DNA from: Symsagittifera roscoffensis
Taxonomy: Eukaryota > Xenacoelomorpha > Acoela > Convolutidae
Assembly: GCF_963678635.1 (NCBI RefSeq)
Contig: NC_087062.1
Coordinates: 27,554,833-27,618,832, forward strand
Reading direction: 5' to 3'
Length of the DNA: 64,000 bases
The notes below the pieces were generated by a model, which was given only the letters and a program-made list of their open reading frames with translations, made no database searches and was not told the origin of the DNA. The position numbers and the translations under genes were made by a program. This document shows, in pieces, positions 52,761 through 64,000 of this stretch; positions within the stretch are counted from its first letter, which is position 1; each line of letters begins with the position of its first letter.

Positions 52761-53925
52761 GGATACCAATTTTCGTCGACAGCTTTTTTTAATAAACTAC
52801 ATTATCGCAGTAAACATGGACAACATTTTTTATTTTTTTTTAGTTTGCACTTTTATTAGATAAACAGTTTTTAAATTTTATCTTGATCGGCATGATTTAT
52901 GCCAATTACCATTTTCATCTTCGTTTTCAGTGACACATTCTCACTGACACATCATGTTAGCCTATCAATTGTTCCGACTTTTGAAGAAAACTGAAGATTT
53001 ATGCTTGGTGTGATTGTTTTTTTTCAGTCAATCTCGAAGATCAAAATAATAATTTTTGACAAAAAAACTAAGACTCATTAAAGATACTGACTCCCCTTAA
53101 TCAAATATAAATTTTGCAAACCCATTTTTTGCAAAGTTTAGGAACTTACAAAGTGCCAATTTGACCATGCTCTGGACTGTTTCATACGCCTTTGGAATAT
53201 TTCATCCATAATGCTGAAAGCGTAACGCAAATGTATGTATTTGTGGCGATTTATCCCGCACACAAAGATTGTTCCAAATTGAATTGAGGCTAGCTAAGTG
53301 GTCGTTATATTTTTTGTACGACTCGAGTTTTCACCCAAGACTCTAGTTTTTCTAAATTTTTTTTTCCCCAAAACTATTCTATGTGGACTTTAAGGGCAGT
53401 CGAAATATTCAGGGCTTTATCCTGATATACGAGCAATCATATATCGAACAGTTGTTTTGTCTAAACTATATTGCGATTTCAATAAAGGGATCACGTGTAA
53501 ACTGTAGCATGCGGTAAAAAATATTATTCGATGTTATTAACGATCAAGGCAAAAACTGACGCTAGTGTTAGTTAGAATCAAACAAGTCAAAATGATATTA
53601 ATGAACAATTATAATGCGGTTTAATGGTTGAGATAACAATGAAACAGCTGAATTTTTCGAGCACTTTGCATTGTGATTGCATCAATGATTCATCACTGAT
53701 ACTTCCCTGAGTTAAATTGAAAAGGGATCGCATTAAGGAAAAGTGAAAAGGAATCAATTGTGACCGATTTTTTTATCTACATTTTTATCGAAATAATCGA
53801 ATCCTATGCTGCACTCAGACAACAAAATGGCTAAAAACATGATTATTTTTCATTTTTTTTTTAATCAAAATTTAAATCAATTATAATCCTTTTAAAATCA
53901 AGTTAATAGATTTTTTCCCACTTTA

Positions 53926-54445
53926 TGGTTCCGATTTTCGTAACATAAGTAACGGATTAATTGTTCTCGGGTGGGTTTTTTTTCTTCAGACAGATCTCGG
54001 CTTTTTAACTAGCCAATTTTTGCAAATTTTTCAGAGTTTTTTTATACCATACAAAGTGTACTGTTTTCTTGAGCTTAAATTTGAAAATTCATTTCATCTG
54101 TGATCGCTTTTCGAAAGTTTTAGGGGTGGGTATTAAGGTTGCCATTTTGGCCAATTTGGGACAATTAACGTGCGATACATTTTGCGCTACTAACGCGTTA
54201 GCGGATATTTAACCCGTCTTAGAAATCGTTCAAGATTGGTTGAAGGAAGCTTATTTGCCATAATTATTTTGTTGCTAGGAGATAAATCTATCGTTGTGTA
54301 CTTTATATGGCGTGTGGGGTGACGATTTTCACAAAAAATCTCATCTTTACCTCACAACAAGCAGTTTTTTCAAGTTATTACTGCTCCATAGACCTCAAAA
54401 GGCAGTCAGAACAATCCGGACCTTATCCTGAAACGAGTCTTGTTT
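53926..54445 (+). repeat. Dispersed repeat R1, copy 5
   Basis: GGTTCCGATTTTCGTAAC.. through GGGACAATTAACGTGCGATA to CTGAAACGAGTCTTG; a good match to 14205-14740. Confidence 0.75.
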
Positions 54446-54559
54446 TTGATTCGTTTCGTGCGATTCGTTTCTGCATGTATCAATTGAGTTATGCAGAAAT
54501 TTTGCAAAGCGAGTGACCGGCCTTCTCGATTTCTGAACCTAAAAGTTTCCAATTGCAAA

Positions 54560-55380
54560 ATGATTTCCTTAACCTCTTCCCCCCTTAAGTTCACCCTATT
54601 GCCCTCTTAAAAAACCCTCGCAAAAGTTTGCCCCCTTGACCCACTTCCTGACTACCCTACCCTCACACCTGACCCCCTGAACCACACCCTACCTGAATCT
54701 CCACCCCTCAACACCACCTGAACCAACACCCCACCCCACCTGAACCAATGCCCACCCAACATGATCCAACCCCAACCCTCACCTGGACCACCTCTCCCAC
54801 CTGAAAAAACATCCTCGCCTCACCTGAAGCCTAAACACACTCTCCTCTTGAGCCACCACCCCGCCCCAACTGAACCAATACACATACGACCTGAACCACT
54901 CCTCCCATCTGAACCAGAACCCGCCCCTGACCTGAACCATTCCCCCACCTGAACCTGCCCCCCCCCCCCACCTAAAGTACCCCCTCCCCGCTAGAACCAA
55001 CCCACCGCCCCCACCCGGGTTGGTCCATGTGGGGGGGGGGGGGTGGTGTGGTGGGGGAGGTTGGTTTAGGTGGGGGATTTAACATTTGCTCTTTGCCTCC
55101 TTACGACAGCGCCCAACCCAAAGTTTGCCTCCTCTTCGACCCCCTCCCACATCCAAACTGGCCCCTCCCCACACCCGTCCAGCCCACTACCCCATCTGAA
55201 CAAATCCAACCTCACCTGATTCACCCACCGTAACTTGAACCACCCACCCGGGTTGCTTCTGATGGGGGTGGGTTTGTAAGTTCAGGAGGGGGATTGGTTC
55301 AAGTGGGGGAGGGGAGTTGGTCCAGTTGGGTAGCGGGTCAGGTTGTCAGGTGTGGAGGGTTGATTTAAGAAGTTTGTTGA
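54560..55380. repeat. C-rich / G-rich CCACCTGAACC minisatellite
   Basis: Irregular copies of CCCCACCTGAACCA fill 54600-55020. The strand bias flips to G-rich at an ACCCGGGTTGG junction (about 55014), back to C-rich, and again to G-rich at another ACCCGGGTTG (about 55247). Pro- or Gly-rich frames are artefacts. G-quadruplex potential is high. Confidence 0.85.
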
Positions 55381-56429
55381 AATGAACAGAACTGAGAAAT
55401 TGAGTAACATAAAAACATTAACAAAATCGAAGTTGCGCATTTCGAAATTGAATAAAAGTAACCAACTTCTTTTAAAAACTTAGAAAACCTTTAAGCGCTT
55501 TAAATTTGCGTCTCAATAAAGTGATAAAAAAGATTATAATGGAGTTTCGCTGTTGTTATCTAAAAAAGTGAAAAATAATAAATTATAATTGATTTTCAAT
55601 AGATTTTATAGCTTTACCAATCAATAGCAATATAATCCTTTTTTTAAATTTTTTTTTATAATTTATTGTTTCCATCCTTTTTATAGACACTGACAAAAAA
55701 ACTCAAAAATTTAATTGATTTTTATCCATGTAACACCAATGCGGGCAGCGGCAACGATCAGAAATTGATTCATCGATTCCAATCTATGCATTTACACCGT
55801 TTTAGAGCTGAATTTGGCAGTGAATAGTTTGCAGAACCCGAACCAGCTCAATCAATCTGAATGAGAACTAAGTAATGGTTTTTGTTGCGTCAAGATTTCA
55901 TTTTGAGACAAATATGAACAAAAAATAAAAAAAAAGGTACACAAAAATAATTTTGAAAAAATACAAAAAATGTTAATTTAATTCCTGTTACAACTTACAT
56001 TATCATTTGAGATTTATTTTGCATTAGTGATCCGGCCCCTTTGAACTTTTAGGAATGGAGCAACTAGCTTTCGTTCAAGCTTTTCTTTGTTTCTATTTGC
56101 ATTTTTTTTCAGTTTCCCATTTTCGTATATTTCTTTTGATATTCATGTTTTTTGCTAACTTGAAACGACTTCTCTATCAGTTAAAAAAAACTAACATACA
56201 CAAAACCATATCAAAACGGACGATGTCAAATTATCAAGTGGTATCATGGTTGCTCACAAAATAAGTCTGACATATGTCTAATCTATACCAGTCATTGACT
56301 GGCCTTACTTGTGGGTTGCCTTTTCAATTAATCATTAGAAGCAAAAATTAAAATGAATAGAAGAAACGTTCAAGCTCCAAACAATTTTCAGACAACCTTT
56401 TGAGTCTGGGTTTTGTTCTGTCTTTTGTG
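55381..56429. other. Intergenic, AT-rich
   Basis: Contains ATTATAATGG-type motifs near 55530-55680, as in the arms of the 352-1558 element. No gene. Confidence 0.5.
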
Positions 56430-57240
56430 ATTTGAATTTTAATTCCCAACTGCCATTATCGGTTCCTGTTTTATCTTGATTTGAGGTTCCCGCAATTGTC
56501 CCACTCCGGAGCTTCCGCTCCCGGCCCTTTGAAACGCTTGAGTAGTCTGTTTATTATGCTCAAATTTTATGGCCCGTTTTAGGATCTCATCTGGAGTGAA
56601 AGTTTCAAACGTCAGGGTGTCTTGTAATGCAGTATTCCTCATTCTAGTTATAAAGAGATCTCTAACACACTCTTATTCTAAACCGCCGAGTTCGGCCGTA
56701 GCTGCTTGTGCAGTAAGTGCCGCGTGAAATGATTCCAACGACTCACCGGGTTCTTGTGCTCGTGTGAAGAGCCTATATCGTTCGTAAGTTATGTTCCTTG
56801 TTTTTTCAAATGATGCCTTTGCCATTGCCATCATTTCTCTGAATTCGAGTTTTTACCCTTCCGCATGAGGGTTCTTTTGTACGAATTTCTTTTTCCCCTC
56901 CGTACCTAGTGCCAGAAATAGACGAGACGTAAATCTTTTTTTAACCTCATTGTAGAACACATTATGTCCTACCTTAGGTCCACGTTCTCTTCTTTCTTCA
57001 ATTTCTAGTATCACTTTGTCTCTCCTAAGCTTATCTCTGTTTTCCCGATCCGTTACTGCTTGAGCAGTTTCTGTTTCTGCCGGCGTTTCTGGACGAGGCA
57101 TGGGTTCATCTACCACTTCCTTAGGTTATTCTAATAATATTTCCGGATTCACGTTTTGTTTCACAGTCACAGCTAACATAAATTGATCCAACCAAATTTT
57201 AAAAATCCACGGTGGATCCGAACTAGCCGACGTCAATTAT
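56430..57240 (-). pseudogene. Ty3/gypsy-type retrotransposon gag remnant
   Basis: The minus strand keeps one continuous frame of about 260 codons typical of Ty3/gypsy gag: DPPWIFKIWLDQFMLAV, FLALGTEGKKKFVQKNP, TYERYRLFTRAQEPGESLE, FHAALTAQA, RDLFITRMRNTALQDTL, FTPDEILKRAIKFEHNKQTT. It is interrupted by TAA at 57126, 56853 and 56673 and ends in TAA at 56439. No zinc knuckle, pol or LTR is recognised. Gag normally forms the intracellular particle. This copy is inactive unless the stops are bypassed. Confidence 0.8.
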
Positions 57241-57767
57241 CCTGCGCCATGAATCCTGCTGGCTGCGCCATGTGATAGGTGAGAGAACTGTATAACTCCG
57301 ATTCAAAACAATTCTGTTATCAAAGAATTAATTTAATCTCTTAATATAGTTTTCTTTCTATGGTTCCATGAACCAGCTCGAATACCGTATCATTCTCTAC
57401 GTGAGCTTAAAATAGATAATAATGAAGTCAAACGATGATCAACATCCAATGACCATGGTAAAAAGATAATAACGATATAACTGCATAATTATACATAACA
57501 ATGTAGGTCCCAAGGTCAGTGATCAGAGAGAACAACAATTACTACTGCACTTGCAGTAAGTGCCGTACCACAGGCGTAAAAAAGATCCAGTGGAGGAAAA
57601 GAACAAAAAAAAGTTGAAAATAAAAATTGCTGTTTTTTTTGCACTAAGAGTCTACCAAATTTTATAGCGCGATGCGCAAATCAATTATCGAAAACTTGTT
57701 TCCTGAAAACTAAGCGCAATTATATTCTACAAAAAATAACTTATTTTCAACAAATTGGTTCTGACCA
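57241..57767. other. Flank between gag remnant and tandem array
   Basis: This should hold the 5' LTR and primer-binding site of the gag remnant if they were present; neither is recognisable. Confidence 0.4.
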
Positions 57768-60700
57768 CTTTTTTCAGTGCGGCTCGTCATACATGTTACA
57801 ACTTTGACTGACTCGAATCATTTCTTTGAAGATCCGTCGAGTGCATACGATGCTCTCAAAAACAGTGCATAAACGATGGGTTCACCTGAAAGAGGTTCAG
57901 CAAGTTCAATTTCTCTTTGCGTTAGTTATTTTTTTGATTTTTACAATTATGAAGATTCGGCTTTTATTTTTCAGTGAAAAAATGGTTTTTGATAAATGTG
58001 TTTCAATACGGCTGGTCATACATGTTATAAATGTGACTGGCTCGAATTACATCATTGAAGATCTGTCGAGTACATACGTTGCTCTCAAAAATAGTGCATA
58101 AACGATGGGTTCACCTAAACGAGTTTCAGCGAGTTGATTTCTTTTTACCTTGTTATTTTTTGATTTTTACATTTATGAAGATTCGACTTTTATTTTTCAG
58201 TGAAAAAATGACTTTTAATAAATGTGTTTCAATACGGCTGGTCATACATGTTATAAATGTGACTGGCTCGAATTACATCCTTGAAGATCTGTCGAGTACA
58301 TACGATGCTCTCAAAAATAGTGCATAAACGATGGGTTCACCTAAACGAGTTTCAGCGAGTTGATTTCTTTTTACCTTGTTATTTTTTGATTTTTACATTT
58401 ATGAAGATTCGACTTTTATTTTTCAGTGAAAAAATGACTTTTGATAAATGTGTTTCAATACGGCTGGTCATACATGTTATAAATGTGACTGGCTCGAATT
58501 ACATCATTGAAGATCTGTCGAGTACATACGATGCTCTCAAAAATAGTGCATAAACGATGGGTTCACCTAAACGAGTTTCAGCGAGTTGATTTCTTTTTAC
58601 CTTGTTAATTTTTGATTTTTACATTTATGAAGATTCGACATTTATTTTTCAGTGAAAAAATGAGTTTTGATAAATGTGTTTCAATACGGCTGGTCATACA
58701 TGTTATAAATGTGACTGGCTCGAATTACATCATTGAAGATCTGTCGAGTACATACGATGCTCTCAAAAATAGTGCATAAACGATGGGTTCACCTAAACAA
58801 GTTTCAGCGAGTTGATTTCGTTTTACCTTGTTATTTTTTGATTTTTACATTTATGAAGATTCGACTTTTATTTTTCAGTGAAAAAATGACTTTTGATAAA
58901 TGTGTTTCAATACGGCTGGTCATACATGTTATAAATGTGACTGGCTCGAATTACATCATTGAAGATCTGTCGAGTACATACGATGCTCTCAAAAATAGTG
59001 CATAAACGATGGGTTCACCTAAACGAGTTTCAGCGAGTTGATTTCTTTTTACCTTGGTATTTTTTGATTTTTACATTTATGAAGATTCGACTTTTTTTTT
59101 CAGTGAAAAAATGACTTTTGATAAATGTGTTTCAATACGGCTGGTCATACATGTTATAAATGTGACTGGCTCGAATTACATCATTGAAGATCTGTCGAGT
59201 ACATACGATGCTCTCAAAAATAGTGCATAAACGATGGGTTCACCTAAACGAGTTTCAGCGAGTTGATTTCTTTTTACCTTGTTAATTTTTGATTTTTACA
59301 TTTATGAAGATTCGACATTTATTTTTCAGTGAAAAAATGAGTTTTGATAAATGTGTTTCAATACGGCTGGTCATACATGTTATAAATGTGACTGGCTCGA
59401 ATTACATCATTGAAGATCTGTCGAGTACATACGATGCTCTCAAAAATAGTGCATAAACGATGGGTTCACCTAAACAAGTTTCAGCGAGTTGATTTCGTTT
59501 TACCTTGTTATTTTTTGATTTTTACATTTATGAAGATTCGACTTTTATTTTTCAGTGAAAAAATGACTTTTGATAAATGTGTTTCAATACGGCTGGTCAT
59601 ACATGTTATAAATGTGACTGGCTCGAATTACATCATTGAAGATCTGTCCAGTACATACGATGTTCTCAAAAATAGTGCATAAACGATGGGTTCACCTAAA
59701 CGAGTTTCAGCGAGTTGATTTCTTTTTACCTTGTTATTTTTTGATTTTTACATTTATGAAGATTCGACTTTTTTTTTTCAGTGAAAAAATGACTTTTGAT
59801 AAATGTGTTTCAATACGGCTGGTCATACATGTTATAAATGTGACTGGCTCGAATTACATCATTGAAGATCTGTCGAGTACATACGATGCTCTCAAAAATA
59901 GTGCATAAACGATGGGTTCACCTAAACGAGTTTCAGCGAGTTGATTTCTTTTTACCTTGTTATTTTTTGATTTTTACAATTATGAAGATTCGGTTTTTAT
60001 TTTTCAGTGAAAAAATGGTTTTTGATAAATGTGTTTCAATACGGCTGGTCATACATGTTATAAATGTGACTGGCTCGAATTACATCATTGAAGATCTGTC
60101 GAGTACATACGATGCTCTCAAAAATAGTGCATAAACGATGGGTTCACCTAAACGAGTTTCAGCGAGTTGATTTCTTTTTACCTTGTTATTTTTTGATTTT
60201 TACATTTATGAAGATTCGACTTTTATTTTTCAGTGAAAAAATGAGTTTTGATAAATGTGTTTCAATACGGCTGGTCATACATGTTATAAATGTGACTGGC
60301 TCGAATTACATCATTGAAGATCTGTCGAGTACATACGATGCTCTCAAAAATAGTGCATAAACGATGGGTTCACCTAAACGAGTTTCAGCGAATTGATTTC
60401 TTTTTACCTTGTTATTTTTTGATTTTTACAATTATGAAGATTCGGTTTTTATTTTTCAGTGAAAAAATGGTTTTTGATAAATGTGTTTCAATACGGCTGG
60501 TCATACATGTTATAAATGTGACTGGCTCGAATTACATCATTGAAGATCTGTCGAGTACATACGATGCTCTCAAAAATAGTGCATAAACGATGGGTTCACC
60601 TAAACGAGTTTCAGCGAGTTGATTTCTTTTTACCTTGTTCTTTTTTGATTTTTACATTTATGAAGATTCGACTTTTATTTTTCAGTGAAAAAATGACTTT

Positions 60701-62740
60701 TGATAAATGTGTTTCAATACGGCTGGTCATACATGTTATAAATGTGACTGGCTCGAATTACATCATTGAAGATCTGTCGAGTACATACGATGCTCTCAAA
60801 AATAGTGCATAAACGATGGGTTCACCTAAACGAGTTTCAGCGAGTTGATTTCTTTTTACCTTGTTAATTTTTGATTTTTACATTTATGAAGATTCGACAT
60901 TTATTTTTCAGTGAAAAAATGAGTTTTGATAAATGTGTTTCAATACGGCTGGTCATACATGTTATAAATGTGACTGGCTCGAATTACATCATTGAAGATC
61001 TGTCGAGTACATACGATGCTCTCAAAAATAGTGCATAAACGATGGGTTCACCTAAACAAGTTTCAGCGAGTTGATTTCTTTTTACCTTGTTATTTTTTGA
61101 TTTTTACATTTATGAAGATTCGACTTTTATTTTTCAGTGAAAAAATGACTTTTGATAAATGTGTTTCAATACGGCTGGTCATACATGTTATAAATGTGAC
61201 TGGCTCGAATTACATCATTGAAGATCTGTCGAGTACATACGATGCTCTCAAAAATAGTGCATAAACGATGGGTTCACCTAAACGAGTTTCAGCGAGTTGA
61301 TTTCTTTTTACCTTGTTATTTTTTGATTTTTACATTTATGAAGATTCGAATTTTTTTTTTCAGTGAAAAAATGACTTTTGATAAATGTGTTTCAATACGG
61401 CTGGTCATACATGTTATAAATGTGACTGGCTCGAATTACATCATTGAAGATCTGTCGAGTACATACGATGCTCTCAAAAATAGTGCATAAACGATGGGTT
61501 CACCTAAACGAGTTTCAGCGAGTTGATTTCTTTTTACCTTGTTATTTTTTGATTTTTACAATTATGAAGATTCGGTTTTTATTTTTCAGTGAAAAAATGG
61601 TTTTTGATAAATGTGTTTCAATACGGCTGGTCATACATGTTATAAATGTGACTGGCTCGAATTACATCATTGAAGATCTGTCGAGTACATACGATGCTCT
61701 CAAAAATAGTGCATAAACGATGGGTTCACCTAAACGAGTTTCAGCGAGTTGACTTCTTTTTACCTTGTTATTTTTTGATTTTTTTACATTTATGAAGATT
61801 CGACTTTTATTTTTCAGTGAAAAAATGAGTTTTGATAAATGTGTTTCAATACGGCTGGTCATACATGTTATAAATGTGACTGGCTCGAATTACATCATTG
61901 AAGATCTGTCGAGTACATACGATGCTCTCAAAAATAGTGCATAAACGATGGGTTCACCTAAACGAGTTTCAGCGAGTTGATTTCTTTTTACCTTGTTATT
62001 TTTTGATTTTTACAATTATGAAGATTCGGTTTTTATTTTTCAGTGAAAAAATGGTTTTTGATAAATGTGTTTCAATACGGCTGGTCATACATGTTATAAA
62101 TGTGACTGGCTCGAATTACATCATTGAAGATCTGTCGAGTACATACGATGCTCTCAAAAATAGTGCATAAACGATGGGTTCACCTAAACGAGTTTCAGCG
62201 AGTTGATTTCTTTTTACCTTGTTATTTTTTGATTTTTACATTTATGAAGATTCGACTTTTATTTTTCAGTGAAAAAATGACTTTTGATAAATGTGTTTCA
62301 ATACGGCTGGTCATACATGTTATAAATGTGACTGGCTCGAATTACATCATTGAAGATCTGTCGAGTACATACGATGCTCTCAAAAATAGTGCATAAACGA
62401 TGGGTTCACCTAAACGAGTTTCAGCGAGTTGATTTCTTTTTACCTTGTTATTTTTTGATTTTTACATTTATGAAGATTCGACATTTATTTTTCAGTGAAA
62501 AAATGAGTTTTGATAAATACGTTTCAATACGGTTCGCCATACATGTTATAAATGTGACTGGCTCGAATCATTTCATTGAAGATCCGTCGAGTACATACGA
62601 TGCTCCAAAAATAATTCATGGATGATGAGTTCAATTGAATAAGTTTCAGCGAATTGAGTTTTTTTTGCGTTAGTTATTTTTTGATGTTTACTTTGATGAA
62701 GATTCGAAATTTATTTTTCAGTGAAAAAATGAGTTTTGAT
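57768..62740 (+). repeat. 226-bp tandem array, about 22 copies
   Basis: Head-to-tail units of 226 bp (one 229, one 225, one 228) with more than 95% identity in the centre; the first and last units are diverged. GAAGATCTGTCGAGTAC recurs near 57830 and every 226 bp to about 62350. Every unit carries a T-rich TTTTATTTTTCAG tract, then TGAAAAAATG and codons for M-(S/T/V)-F-D-K-C. The unit's ~50-codon frame from this region ends at a TAA (KNSA). The 90-codon frames that overlap between units start with TTG, not ATG. Units fall into S, T and V variants by the codon after ATG. Confidence 0.95.
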
Positions 62741-64000
62741 AAATGCATGAAAGAGGGCGAAAGTATAGAGCAAAAGGATGTCGAGAACAAATCTCCAGCC
62801 CTGGTTGAAAAATGGTTAGATAAAAGCTACGACGCATATTGCAATGCAGCTTTGGCGGCTATGAGCCGTACACAGAAAGAGAAAGCCCTTGCGAGCATAC
62901 AGAGGTCACTAGAAAGAAAACGGGTCTTTTACGCTGACAACCCGAGGAGGTGTGGCGACATTAACGGGGTGAAACTAAGGAACATCTCGAAAACGTTTTA
63001 CTGGATGAGCTATCTCCAACTGGTTTCCGATGAACGAGTTTCGGATTTTGAGCATTTAACGGACAAGATTGATTTGTTGGTGGACGATTTTGAGGCAGCA
63101 GCTCCTGAATTGAGCAGGGACTCAATCCTTTCTGCTATGGCTGAAGGTAAGCTGAAATTATTTTCCAGAAAAGCAAAATTTGATTTGCAACTATTGCAGA
63201 TGGTAGCAATCAACTTGATATAAACATAAAAATGAAAAATGATGCAAAAACTATTTCAAAAAACGAAAAAAATTCCATTTGTCTCCATTTTTTTTCAGGC
63301 GAAAAGCGTATTAAAATTTAACAGAGAGATCAGGTTTGAAGTAGAAAACATTTGATAATTAAATTGAGATAACTTTTAAAATAGAATCTAAATTAATACA
63401 AACATTTTTGTTTTAATTTCCATGAAATATACAATAAAAAATGTCAGCGTTATGTCACAGGTCCGACCAATCTGAAATAAATGTTAAATATAACGTTGGC
63501 CTCCAACTGCAGAACTTGTCGCAAGCCAAACATTTAAATGAAACAGCAAAATTTGTCCCAATTCAATTATTTGGAAAGACTGAAGACTTTAAATTAACAG
63601 TAAATAATCTAAAAGGTATTATAAGACTATAATTTTGTACAACAAACAAAAAAATAAAAAGTTTGACAGCACAGCCAAAAATCCATGTTTTGATGTAAAC
63701 ATATTCTATTCATAGTAAACCGTATAACATCACAACTCGGCCAACTACTTTTTCCGACAACTATATTCATGTGAAAATTTACGAACATTACACCAAAATG
63801 GAGATATGAATTTTTGTTCTAGGCACCCACAATTCATCAGTTGCTGTAAAAGGCCTGATTTTGTTCAAGAAAGCAAAATTTTTCTTCAACAGTGGAGTTG
63901 TCTACGGCGAATGTAACGAGGTAAAACTGGCAAAATACAATTTTGAGGAGATTCAGCGCCCTGTCGAGGAGTTTTATAGAGTCTTCAATGATGCTCAGAA
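62722..64000 (+). CDS. Unrecognised gene, 5' part, fused to the end of the array
   Basis: CDS from ATG 62729 (MSFDKCMKEGESIEQKD). Exons: 62729-63146, 63448-63615 and 63823 past the window edge; GT-AG and phase-consistent (1,1). The acceptor before 63448 is weak (AATGTCAG). About 250 residues are visible, mostly charged amphipathic helices (EKWLDKSYDAYCNAALAAM, QKEKALASIQRSLERKR, FEHLTDKIDLLVDDFEAAA, VKGLILFKKAKFFFNSGVV). It could be a TPR-like or other helical-repeat protein; I do not recognise it. The start is chosen because the 5' tract and first six codons coincide with the array unit and the frame is closed upstream only by array sequence. Confidence 0.6.

Larger units (their letters stand above)
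51149..53925. other. Intergenic, repeat-bearing
   Basis: Holds the upstream region of Hsp70 (no canonical heat-shock element recognised), a foldback repeat (51537-51815), a 121-bp tandem array (52250-52760) and an R1 end-like fragment near 53385-53450. No other gene. Confidence 0.55.

Noticed and set aside
52203-52863. Overlapping frames of 141 and 174 codons
   Set aside because: They follow the 121-126-bp tandem repeat in two frames at once and have no family similarity.
54761-55233. Pro/His-rich and Gly/Trp-rich frames
   Set aside because: Translations of the CCACCTGAACC minisatellite.
57826-62625. A family of 90-residue tandem genes
   Set aside because: The frames start with TTG, overlap each other by 47 bp and span the acceptor-like tract; they are products of a 226-bp repeat without stops. 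Only the shorter ATG frame in each unit could be translated, and I have no evidence for it.
57768-62740. CRISPR array or 5S/SL RNA gene cluster
   Set aside because: Repeats are contiguous without unique spacers, the context is an animal genome, and I find no 5S similarity or clear leader donor plus Sm-site arrangement, though ATTTTTTG in the unit resembles an Sm site.

Overview
The window is nuclear DNA of an animal. Genes are split by GT-AG introns, exons are GC-richer than the strongly AT-rich introns, and the genes belong to bilaterian families: a Slo2/KCNT potassium channel, a SUMF2-like protein and a cytosolic-type Hsp70. Transposon density and satellite-like arrays are high. Nothing looks bacterial or organellar. 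The species cannot be fixed from sequence alone; an invertebrate with a repeat-rich genome of moderate to large size is most likely.

Region 1 (1-2538) is an intron of the channel gene. It holds minus-strand exon-like pieces of an unrecognised gene, broken by a 1.2-kb terminal-inverted-repeat element that sits between two copies of a 75-bp sequence. Region 2 (2539-32682, plus strand) is the 3' two thirds of a Slo2/KCNT (sodium-activated potassium channel family) gene: 15 exons, all junctions GT-AG and all reading phases consistent, about 928 residues running from the end of RCK1 through RCK2 to the stop. Its introns carry three hAT-like MITEs, a Tc1/mariner-like MITE, several dispersed repeat families, and a 3.5-kb element swollen by a TTTA-rich array and a 76-bp tandem array. 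A complete four-exon SUMF2-like gene (27059-28931) lies inside one channel intron on the same strand; its second intron seems to use a GA donor.

Region 3 (32.7-44.1 kb) has no convincing host gene: a second ACCCGGG-ended element, a large inverted repeat (arms about 640 bp), a decayed LINE reverse transcriptase and direct repeats. Region 4 (44110-51148, minus strand) is a three-exon Hsp70 of 592 residues that ends early in the lid and has no EEVD tail; its 4.4-kb first intron holds a mariner-like element expanded into a 259-bp tandem array. Region 5 (51.1-57.7 kb) holds repeats, C-rich/G-rich minisatellites and a decayed Ty3/gypsy-type gag.

Region 6 (57768-64000) is the most unusual part: about 22 head-to-tail copies of a 226-bp unit, organised in part as a seven-unit higher-order repeat (1,582 bp, present twice). 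The array runs directly into the 5' end of an unrecognised gene. Each unit carries a 3'-splice-site-like tract followed by ATG and the first codons shared with that gene, so the array looks like repeated duplication of the gene's own 5' end. The gene runs off the right edge.
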